From Hyphomicrobiales bacterium (GTDB taxonomy: Bacteria; Pseudomonadota; Alphaproteobacteria; Rhizobiales; Beijerinckiaceae), in the NCBI GenBank assembly GCA_028290125.1, contig JAQGKM010000261.1, forward strand, positions 1 to 5,002: DNA of 5,002 nucleotides, given 5' to 3'. Within the stretch, counting starts at the first letter, position 1. Each line of letters opens with the position of its first letter. A program made the translations under genes and the position numbers. Shown here piece after piece: positions 1 to 4,998 of the stretch. Under the pieces are notes generated by a model that saw nothing but the letters and a program-made list of their open reading frames with translations, did not search any database and was not told the origin of the DNA.

Positions 1-586
1 ACACGATGGCGAAATCGCCATGCCGGCGCGCGAACTCCTGGAAGGAATGCCCGGCCTCGCGCGGCCACAGCGGAAACGACACCCGCGTGACGATCTCGTC
101 GAAGCCGATGGAGGGCGTCATGTAGCCAATCGGGAATTCCGCGAAAGGAATCTCGCGTGCGCCGTTCGGGCCGATCACGTCGACGATCGCGTCCAGCGCG
201 CAGGCCAGCGTCGGCAGTTCGGCTGCGGGGTCGAGATGGCAGATCGATCCCCCCACCGTGCCGCGATTGCGCGTCTGGCGATGGCCGACATGATGCAGCG
301 CCTCGATGAGGATCGGACAGGCCTGCGCGACTTCCGCGCTGAACTCGATGTCGCGCTGGCGCGTCATGGCGCCGATCTCGACCCGCTCGTCCGTGATGCG
401 CACGCCCGAAAGTTCGGCGACGCGGTTCAGGTCGATCACGTGGTCCGGCAACACGAAACGCATGTTGAGCATCGGCATGAGGGATTGCCCTCCCGCCAGC
501 GGCTTCGCATTATCCAAAGTCGCAAGCAGTTCGACAGCCTGCTGCAATGTCGCCGGATCGTGGTAGCTGAACGGCGGCGGCTTCAT
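1..586 (-). CDS. FAD-binding subunit (CoxM/XDH medium-subunit family) of a molybdenum hydroxylase, partial
   Basis: Reading the minus strand from the ATG at 586-584 gives an open frame of 195 codons that runs off the left window edge, so the C-terminal third is missing (the family is usually about 270-290 aa). Two hallmark flavin-binding motifs are visible: AGGQSLMPML at residues 31-40 and TVGGSICHLDPAAELP at residues 110-125. The family's typical RRHGDFAIV follows at residues 187-195. In this family the protein binds FAD and passes electrons between the [2Fe-2S] small subunit and an external acceptor, in a cytoplasmic complex whose large subunit carries the Mo-pterin active site. Those partner genes would be expected further left, outside the window. 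GAGGA about 10 nt before the ATG can serve as ribosome binding site. The gene diverges from the UbiD-family gene across 277 bp. Family assignment is secure; substrate (CO, purine, aromatic acyl-CoA, N-heterocycle or aldehyde) cannot be told from this subunit. Confidence 0.93.
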   Translation of the reverse strand, partial: MKPPPFSYHDPATLQQAVELLATLDNAKPLAGGQSLMPMLNMRFVLPDHVIDLNRVAELSGVRITDERVEIGAMTRQRDIEFSAEVAQACPILIEALHHVGHRQTRNRGTVGGSICHLDPAAELPTLACALDAIVDVIGPNGAREIPFAEFPIGYMTPSIGFDEIVTRVSFPLWPREAGHSFQEFARRHGDFAIV

Positions 587-635
587 CTGGCGCTCATCCT
601 CGCATTCGCGCCGAGACGCGGAGCTTGCAATCGAT

Positions 636-656
636 TTTCTGGATTTACGCCAGAAA
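636..656. promoter_or_regulatory. Inverted repeat, candidate operator (TTTCTGG-N7-CCAGAAA)
   Basis: There are two perfect 7-bp arms, TTTCTGG at 636-642 and CCAGAAA at 650-656, separated by 7 bp. The arm centres are 14 bp apart, somewhat more than one helical turn, which could suit a dimeric helix-turn-helix regulator. The site is 50 bp upstream of the minus-strand start at 586, where it could act as a repressor or activator site. No regulator family is assigned; function is inferred from symmetry and position alone. Confidence 0.4.
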
Positions 657-670
657 TGGGACGTCCGCAA
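642..670 (-). promoter_or_regulatory. Possible weak promoter for the molybdenum-hydroxylase gene
   Basis: On the minus strand TTGCGG (670-665) is followed after 17 bp by TAAATC (647-642). Both hexamers are poor sigma-70 matches (about 3 of 6 each), so this is only a positional candidate. It overlaps the inverted repeat at 636-656 and its -35 hexamer coincides with an outlying half-site of the GCGCAA array. If real, a regulator bound there would compete with or contact RNA polymerase. Confidence 0.18.
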
Positions 671-685
671 GTGCGACGCGCCAGC

Positions 686-719
686 GCGCAAAGCTTGCGC
701 AGCCTGCGCAAACTTGCGC
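686..719. promoter_or_regulatory. Array of alternating GCGCAA/TTGCGC half-sites, probable operator
   Basis: Four perfect half-sites alternate in orientation: GCGCAA at 686-691, TTGCGC at 695-700, GCGCAA at 706-711 and TTGCGC at 714-719. The central pair extends to perfect 7-bp arms (TTGCGCA at 695-701, TGCGCAA at 705-711). Same-orientation half-sites repeat every 19-20 bp, about two helical turns. A degenerate half-site, CCGCAA at 665-670, continues the series 21 bp to the left. The array sits between the divergent genes and upstream of the candidate ubiD-like promoter, the position expected for cooperative binding of an activator or a shared regulator. The sequence features are directly visible; the regulatory role is inferred. 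Confidence 0.55.
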
Positions 720-747
720 CATCGTACTTAGAAACCTTTGCAAATCA

Positions 748-768
748 GCAATCTAGGAGATTGCAATC
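748..768. promoter_or_regulatory. Overlapping palindromes, candidate second operator
   Basis: GCAATCT (748-754) and AGATTGC (758-764) form perfect 7-bp arms around a 3-bp spacer. The right arm is shared with the 10-bp perfect palindrome GATTGCAATC at 759-768. TTGCAATC occurs a second time at 625-632, near the other gene, and TTTGCAAA (737-744) is a further short palindrome just upstream. The recurrence of TTGCAATC on both sides of the control region suggests a second binding specificity, distinct from the GCGCAA array. It lies 18 bp upstream of the candidate -35 hexamer at 786. The role is inferred. Confidence 0.38.
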
Positions 769-785
769 AAAGCCGCAGCGATCCG

Positions 786-814
786 TTGACGGAGGCTTGC
801 AGGCGTGATCCAAT
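786..814 (+). promoter_or_regulatory. Candidate sigma-70-type promoter for the UbiD-family gene
   Basis: TTGACG at 786-791 (5 of 6 matches to the -35 consensus) is followed after exactly 17 bp by TCCAAT at 809-814 (4 of 6 matches to the -10 consensus). Transcription would begin near 820, leaving a leader of roughly 40 nt before the ATG at 864. The inverted repeats at 686-768 would then lie upstream of the -35 element, which fits activation better than simple occlusion. The call rests on consensus matching only. Confidence 0.35.
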
Positions 815-850
815 TTTGGCACAAAGGCCCCTACAGGCGCCACTTTCATC

Positions 851-855
851 GGGAG
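851..855 (+). promoter_or_regulatory. Ribosome binding site of the UbiD-family gene
   Basis: GGGAG lies 8 nt before the ATG at 864 and fixes that start. The ATG at 856 overlaps the purine tract and is out of frame, so it is not a competing start for this protein. Confidence 0.7.
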
Positions 856-863
856 ATGTGTGA

Positions 864-2318
864 ATGAGTTCGGAGAAAATCACGGCGCGCGGGCAGGATC
901 TGCGCTCCTGGATCGCGGCGATGCAGGAAGCGGGCGAACTCGTCACCGTGAAGGGCGCAGATCGCGAGAGCGAAATCGGCGGCGTCGTCGATATCGCCAT
1001 GCGCAAGATGGGCCGCCCCTCCGTGCTGTTCGAGGACATCCCGGGCTACGATCCAGGCATGCGCGTGCTCGGCAACCTGTTCACCTCCGTGAAGCGCATC
1101 GCGCTTACCGTGGGTCTCCCGGCCGACACCAAGGAAGTCGATCTTGTCCGCTTCTGGCGCGACTACATGCGCAACGCCCCGACGCTGCCCACGAAGGAAG
1201 TCAACGCCGGCGCGTTGCTCGAGAACACGTTCACGGGCGACGACATCGACATCATGAAGATCCCTGCGCCACGCTGGCACGAGCAGGATGGCGGCCATTA
1301 CATCGGCACCGGCTGCATGGTCATCATGAAGGACCGCGACTCCGGCTGGATCAATTACGGCGCCTATCGCATCCAGCAGCACGACAAGCGCACCGCATCG
1401 GTGAAGATCTCCAAGGGCAAGCACGGCGACATACTGATGCGTCGTTATCACGATCGCGGCGAGCCCTGCCCAATCGCCGTGGTGGCTGGCGTGCATCCCG
1501 GCCTGTTCGCGGTCGCGGGTCTCGAGATCCCTTACGGCAAGAACGAGTTTGAAGCGGCGGGCGGCCTGCTCGGCGAGTCCATCCGCACCATCAACGGGCC
1601 GAAGACCGGCTTGCCGATTCCCGCCGAAGCGGAAATCGCCTTCGAGGGCTTTGTGTATCCCGACGACCAGATCGATGAAGGCCCGCTCGGCGAGTGGACC
1701 GGCTATTACGCCGGCGGCAAGAAGATGGAGCCGGCGATCCGGATCGAGACCTTCTGGCATCGCGACAATCCGATCCTCACGGGCGCGATCCCCGGCATTC
1801 CGCCCAATGACGACACCTTCTATCGCGGCACGGCGCGCGCGGGCGTCGTCTGGCACGAACTGGAAGCCGCCGGCGTGCCGGAGGTGAAGGGGGTCTGGTC
1901 GCATGAGGCCGGCGGCAGCCGCATGTGGCTCACCGTCGCCATCAAGCAGCAATATGCGGGTCATTCGAAACAGGCGGGCTACATCGCCTCGCAATGCCAC
2001 GCGGGCGCCTACGCCAACCGTGTCGTCGTGGTGGTGGACGAGGACATCAATCCGGCCGACATGGACAAGGTCGTGTGGGCGATCTGCACGCGCTGCGATC
2101 CGAAGGACGACGTCGACATTCTCAAGCACTGCTGGAGCACGACGCTCGACCCGATGGCCTATCCCCCCGAGCGCCGCAACATGAACTCGCGCATGATCAT
2201 CGACGCCTGCGTGCCGTGGAACCGCATGCACGAATGGCCCGACACGGTCACCAACACGCCGCCGCTCGAAAAGCTGGTGCGCGACAAGTTCGGCGACATG
2301 CTCCCGAAGGACTGGTAG
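864..2318 (+). CDS. UbiD-family decarboxylase (prenylated-FMN dependent)
   Basis: This is a complete 484-aa protein of usual family length (about 450-520 aa). UbiD enzymes use prenylated FMN, supplied by a UbiX flavin prenyltransferase, for reversible decarboxylation of aromatic, heteroaromatic or alpha,beta-unsaturated acids in the cytoplasm. Family signatures are visible: WINYGAYR (residues 162-169), KGKHGDI (184-190), NEFEAAGGLLGE (227-238), AFEGFVYPDDQIDEGPLGEW (259-278) and a C-terminal IDA (446-448). By comparison with the well-studied fungal Fdc1 enzyme, N164, H187 and E228 match the metal/flavin-phosphate ligands, and R169, E272 and E277 match the catalytic Arg-Glu-Glu set. The spacings agree (N to H 23, N to R 5, E to E 5), so the enzyme should be active. 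The divergent Mo-hydroxylase gene favours a catabolic role over ubiquinone synthesis, hence no ubiD symbol. No ubiX is in the window. Substrate unknown. Confidence 0.95.
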   Translation: MSSEKITARGQDLRSWIAAMQEAGELVTVKGADRESEIGGVVDIAMRKMGRPSVLFEDIPGYDPGMRVLGNLFTSVKRIALTVGLPADTKEVDLVRFWRDYMRNAPTLPTKEVNAGALLENTFTGDDIDIMKIPAPRWHEQDGGHYIGTGCMVIMKDRDSGWINYGAYRIQQHDKRTASVKISKGKHGDILMRRYHDRGEPCPIAVVAGVHPGLFAVAGLEIPYGKNEFEAAGGLLGESIRTINGPKTGLPIPAEAEIAFEGFVYPDDQIDEGPLGEWTGYYAGGKKMEPAIRIETFWHRDNPILTGAIPGIPPNDDTFYRGTARAGVVWHELEAAGVPEVKGVWSHEAGGSRMWLTVAIKQQYAGHSKQAGYIASQCHAGAYANRVVVVVDEDINPADMDKVVWAICTRCDPKDDVDILKHCWSTTLDPMAYPPERRNMNSRMIIDACVPWNRMHEWPDTVTNTPPLEKLVRDKFGDMLPKDW

Positions 2319-2334
2319 CGGCAGCTACGAGTCA

Positions 2335-2412
2335 GGCGACGAACGCTCCGCGTCGCCGATGCAAAGATGAACGCCCGCCCGGCCCCTCCCACGCGGAGCG
2401 GGACGGCGGGCG
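2335..2412 (+). terminator. Hairpin cluster after the UbiD-family gene, possible transcription end
   Basis: Starting 17 nt after the stop codon, GGCGACG (2335-2341) pairs with CGTCGCC (2351-2357) around a 9-nt loop. Two further perfect inverted repeats follow: CGCTCCGCGT (2344-2353) with ACGCGGAGCG (2391-2400), and CGCCCGCC (2372-2379) with GGCGGGCG (2405-2412). There is no T-tract after any of them, so a classical intrinsic terminator is not supported. The structures could instead stabilise the 3' end or act with Rho-dependent termination. The stems are seen directly; a terminating function is inferred. Confidence 0.35.
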
Positions 2413-2545
2413 CGCGACCTGAGGCGCGGCAAATCTGCCGAGGGACAGCGCTCAAGAACCGTTTCGAACTCGCCCTCGCCGGATTGGGCGCGGCTCGCCC
2501 CCAAATTCCTGAGCTATAGCTGGACCGTTCCTCTCCGGCACTTTA

Positions 2546-2568
2546 ATGTAGAGAATATTATTCTACAT
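2546..2568. promoter_or_regulatory. AT-rich inverted repeat upstream of the surface-protein gene
   Basis: ATGTAGA (2546-2552) and TCTACAT (2562-2568) are perfect 7-bp arms around 9 bp. An alternative fold pairs ATGTAG and AAT with ATT and CTACAT, bulging two bases. It lies 63 bp before the ATG at 2632, within operator distance, and stands out as AT-rich in a GC-rich genome. It could be an operator or an mRNA leader hairpin; nothing identifies a binding protein. Confidence 0.35.
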
Positions 2569-2631
2569 CGAGTCGCGATTCAATTCAGTCGTGCGCCCGG
2601 CTACATTGATTTTAAACATTGAAAGATAAAC

Positions 2632-4968
2632 ATGTTTTTCAAATCATGCCCGACGATTGAAGCGCGCGACGGGTTCTCGTCGCGGAACATTGCCGGCCAT
2701 GCGGCACTGCGCCAAGCCCTGCTGGTCGGCACGATCCTCGGCGCAGGCGCGCTGGTCGTGGCGCCCCGGACGACACAGGCGGCGGACATCGTTCAGACGG
2801 TGACAACCCCTCGGACATCGCAATTACTCCTCGAGACCGGAGGGACCGACGCCATTTCGGTGACGACGAGCGGCAGCGGAACGTTCAGTGTTAGCAACAA
2901 TCAGGCTCTCCTTCTGGTTACGCTGAATGGCGCCGCAACCGTCACAGCCAACACGGACATTGCTGGCGATTATGCGGCAGTCTATTTCACTCAGCGCGCT
3001 GACGGCACTGGGGCGAGCACACTTTCCGGGTCAGGAAATCTGTCCAGCTCCTACATGTACGGCAACACGATCGTCGCGAGTGGAACCGCGTCTTCGGTCA
3101 CGTTGGGCGGAACCGGAACCACGACCGCCAACGGCGCTCAATCAGCCGCCATCATGACCAACATGTATGGACCGTCGACCGTCCTGATCAATCGCTCCGG
3201 CGCTCTTACCCAATTGGGGCAAGGCACCGGCATCTACGCGCATACCCAAGGCGGGTCGGTCACGATCGAATCGATTGGATCCATCGACTCGGAAGGCTTG
3301 GGCATCGATGCGGGTGGCAACAACGAAACCACCATCAACATCGGTGGCGCCGCCGGCCTGACTGGAGCCATCAAGACCGCGACCAGCGGCATCACCGCGA
3401 GCACTGGCGGCACGATCAACATCAAGACCGCAAGCGGCGGAACGCTGACCACTGGCGGCGCAGGCATCACCACCAACGCCGTGTCGAACGAAACAAACAT
3501 CACCGTCGGAGCAGCCATCGAGTCGACGGGCGGAGACGCCGCCATCACTGCAACGTCCGAAGATGGAAAAATCACAGTCACCGCCAACGCCGCAGTCACC
3601 GGCGCGGCACGCGGCGTGAACGTTGAAAGCACGGGGCGTGGCGCAGTTCTCGTAACGGGTTCCGGGGCCATCAAAGGCGACCTCGGCATGTCAGCGTATT
3701 CGAGATTGGGAAATGTCGAAATCTCGGGAACGGGCGCTACGACCGCGCGCAGCGGTCATGCCATCTACGCTTCTGCAGCGACGGGCGATATCCTGATTAC
3801 CCGCTCCGGCACAATCCTGGCTCAGGGGCAAGGTGGCGGTGCGGGCGTTTACGCGAGCACCGAGAGTAATGGCTCCATCACGATCAAGAACCTTGGGCAG
3901 GTAACCGCCACGGCCGGCAGCGGCATCTTTGCGGAAACCACTGGCTCCGTGGACATTGGCGGCTTGGGGGGTCTCGCAAACGCGGTGAGCGGAACGCAGG
4001 GCATCTCCGCGACCGGCGCCGGCGTTACGATCAAGACCACGGCTGGCGGCGAGGTGACGGGCACATCGAGCGCTATCGTGACCAATGCGGGCTATGGAGC
4101 GACGACGATCACTCTTGGGGCCGCAGTGGCTGGCGGCACAATCGGCCAAGAGGGCGGCTTTAGCGAAGGCGGCGTGTTCGCCCAGGCGTCAGGCTACGGC
4201 GCCATCACCATCACGAGTACGGCGGCGATCTCAACCCTCAGCAACAACGCTACGGGCATTATCGCCATTACGCAGGGCGGCGACATCGACATCGGCGGCG
4301 CGGCTGGCCTTTCGGGCGCCGTGAGCGGGGCGACCGGAATCTATGCAGAAACCATTAACACAGGCGCGATCACGATAAAGACGGTCAGCGGCGGCACGGT
4401 GACCGGCACGGGCTTTATGGGCCTTGAAGCTTACACCGTTAATGGGGCCCTCACCCTCGACGTCGGCGACGTCGTGAGAGGCGGAAGCTACGGCATCTTT
4501 GCTCGATCCACAGGCTCCGGCGATATCACCATCAAGAGCACGGCCCGGATCGCAGGTGTTCAAACATCAATTTCGAGCGGCGTCGTCACCGAACAGACCA
4601 CATCGGGATACGGCATTTATGCGATTACCGCCACCAGCTCTGTCAACATCGGCGGCACGGCGGGCCTTTCCGGAGCCGTGAGCGGCGAGACCGGAATTTA
4701 TGCGAACACCAGTGGCGCAGGCGCGATCGCGATCAAGACGGTCAGCGGCGGCAAGGTGACGGGCACGGGCAACATAGGCCTTGAAGCCTATACCTTTGAC
4801 GGCGCCCTCACCCTCGACGTCGGCGATGTCGTGAGAGGCGGAAACTACGGCATCTTTGCTCAATCCACAGGCTCCGGCGATATCACCATCAAGAGCACGT
4901 CCCGGTTCGCAGGAGTTAAAACATCAATGTCGAGCGGCGTCGTCACCGAACAGGCCACCTCGGGATAA
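2632..4968 (+). CDS. Repeat-rich exported protein, autotransporter-type beta-helix passenger, ended by an in-repeat stop
   Basis: The frame is 778 codons and very rich in Gly, Thr, Ser, Ala and Ile. Residues 1-50 look like an extended signal peptide: a polar N-region, a hydrophobic stretch from about 29 to 44 (QALLVGTILGAGALVV), then TTQA|AD with likely cleavage after A50. The rest is a ladder of short beta-strand motifs such as GIYA, ITIKT, VTGTG and INIGG, typical of right-handed beta-helix passengers of surface adhesins or autotransporters. Large units open with (I/V)(N/D)IGG at residues 235, 440, 552 and 671. The last two are 119-aa tandem repeats. No C-terminal outer-membrane beta-barrel is present before the TAA at 4966-4968, and the repeat continues in frame after it, so this is probably either a broken gene or a base error in a longer one. 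The start is preceded only by a weak GAAAG (2621-2625, 6 nt spacer) and lies inside the palindrome AAACATGTTT (2628-2637). Likely role surface attachment; ligand unknown. Confidence 0.75.
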   Translation: MFFKSCPTIEARDGFSSRNIAGHAALRQALLVGTILGAGALVVAPRTTQAADIVQTVTTPRTSQLLLETGGTDAISVTTSGSGTFSVSNNQALLLVTLNGAATVTANTDIAGDYAAVYFTQRADGTGASTLSGSGNLSSSYMYGNTIVASGTASSVTLGGTGTTTANGAQSAAIMTNMYGPSTVLINRSGALTQLGQGTGIYAHTQGGSVTIESIGSIDSEGLGIDAGGNNETTINIGGAAGLTGAIKTATSGITASTGGTINIKTASGGTLTTGGAGITTNAVSNETNITVGAAIESTGGDAAITATSEDGKITVTANAAVTGAARGVNVESTGRGAVLVTGSGAIKGDLGMSAYSRLGNVEISGTGATTARSGHAIYASAATGDILITRSGTILAQGQGGGAGVYASTESNGSITIKNLGQVTATAGSGIFAETTGSVDIGGLGGLANAVSGTQGISATGAGVTIKTTAGGEVTGTSSAIVTNAGYGATTITLGAAVAGGTIGQEGGFSEGGVFAQASGYGAITITSTAAISTLSNNATGIIAITQGGDIDIGGAAGLSGAVSGATGIYAETINTGAITIKTVSGGTVTGTGFMGLEAYTVNGALTLDVGDVVRGGSYGIFARSTGSGDITIKSTARIAGVQTSISSGVVTEQTTSGYGIYAITATSSVNIGGTAGLSGAVSGETGIYANTSGAGAIAIKTVSGGKVTGTGNIGLEAYTFDGALTLDVGDVVRGGNYGIFAQSTGSGDITIKSTSRFAGVKTSMSSGVVTEQATSG
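3334..4284 (+). repeat. Diverged repeat region of the surface protein
   Basis: Two older, less regular units precede the tandem pair. One runs over residues 235-439 (opening INIGGAAGL) and one over residues 440-551 (opening VDIGGLGGL, 112 aa). Both contain the same strand order as the later copies: an IGG opening, a G-I-T/S-A strand, an I-K-T strand (INIKTASGG, VTIKTTAGG), then ITIT/ITV strands. The first is nearly double length and seems to include an extra internal unit. The relationship to the 119-aa copies is clear in motif order but weak in sequence. Confidence 0.6.
4285..4641 (+). repeat. Tandem repeat unit A (357 bp, 119 aa) of the surface protein
   Basis: Codes for residues 552-670, from IDIGGAAGLSG to ITATSS. 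It aligns without any gap to the next 357 bp: 94 of 119 residues are identical by eye. The longest identical DNA run is 37 bp (4506-4542 against 4863-4899). The strands GALTLDVGDVVRGG and STGSGDITIKST are fully conserved between the two copies. Because the unit is a multiple of three, recombination between copies would add or remove a whole unit in frame. Confidence 0.9.
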
Positions 4969-4998
4969 GTCATTTATGCGAATACCGACACCAGCTCT
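4642..4998 (+). repeat. Tandem repeat unit B (357 bp), carrying the nonsense codon
   Basis: The second copy starts at codon 671 (VNIGGTAGLSG) and is colinear with unit A to its last base. Position 109 of the unit is TAA instead of the TAC (Tyr) of unit A. After it, codons 110-119 still read as repeat sequence (VIYANTDTSS). A third unit appears to begin at 4999, where GAC-A stands for GTC-A, but only four bases are visible. Confidence 0.88.

Larger units (their letters stand above)
2319..2631. other. Gene-free intergenic stretch with hairpins
   Basis: This 313-bp stretch carries no convincing gene. Its left half (to about 2510) is GC-rich and holds several GC-rich inverted repeats. Its right half is clearly AT-richer and leads into the surface-protein gene. 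A perfect 10-bp palindrome, AGCTATAGCT, lies at 2512-2521, and a short hairpin CGGCA-AATC-TGCCG at 2427-2440. TTTAAT (2542-2547) and TATTAT (2556-2561) each match a -10 hexamer at 5 of 6 positions, but neither has a good -35 partner at proper spacing, so I do not call a promoter. No homology to a known RNA or mobile element is recognised. Confidence 0.6.

Noticed and set aside
20..808. Open frame of 262 codons on the plus strand
   Set aside because: It lies mostly antisense to the clearly recognisable FAD-binding subunit and runs through the inverted repeats of the control region. Its product is Arg-rich with no family resemblance.
846..2231. Long open frame on the minus strand opposite the UbiD-family gene (461 codons)
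   Set aside because: It is the antisense shadow of a GC-rich coding gene: Ala/Arg/His/Asp-rich with no recognisable domain, while the plus strand carries all UbiD catalytic motifs.
864..2318. Naming the decarboxylase as ubiD of ubiquinone biosynthesis or as hmfF of furan degradation
   Set aside because: Catalytic residues are shared by the whole family and do not reveal the substrate. Context hints at catabolism but no pathway partner other than the partial FAD subunit is visible.
2367..2519. Possible 50-codon small gene between the decarboxylase and the surface-protein gene
   Set aside because: It has no good ribosome binding site, an Arg/Ala/Pro-rich product typical of non-coding GC-rich DNA, and overlaps the hairpin cluster.
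2546..2568. Iron-response (Irr or Fur-like) box in the AT-rich inverted repeat
   Set aside because: The inner AGAA and TTCT are separated by 5 bases rather than the 3 of the Irr-type element as I know it, and the outer bases do not fit. Symmetry alone does not justify naming the regulator.
3691..4149. Minus-strand open frames inside the surface-protein gene (also 3234-3689, 4231-4563 and 4567-4863)
   Set aside because: They are created by the low-complexity Gly/Thr/Ala repeats on the other strand. Two of them are similar to each other only because the underlying DNA repeats.
3334..4998. CRISPR array or mobile-element repeat
   Set aside because: The repeats are long, coding, in frame and diverged at codon level without regular spacers, as in protein repeats. 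There are no terminal inverted repeats and no transposase.
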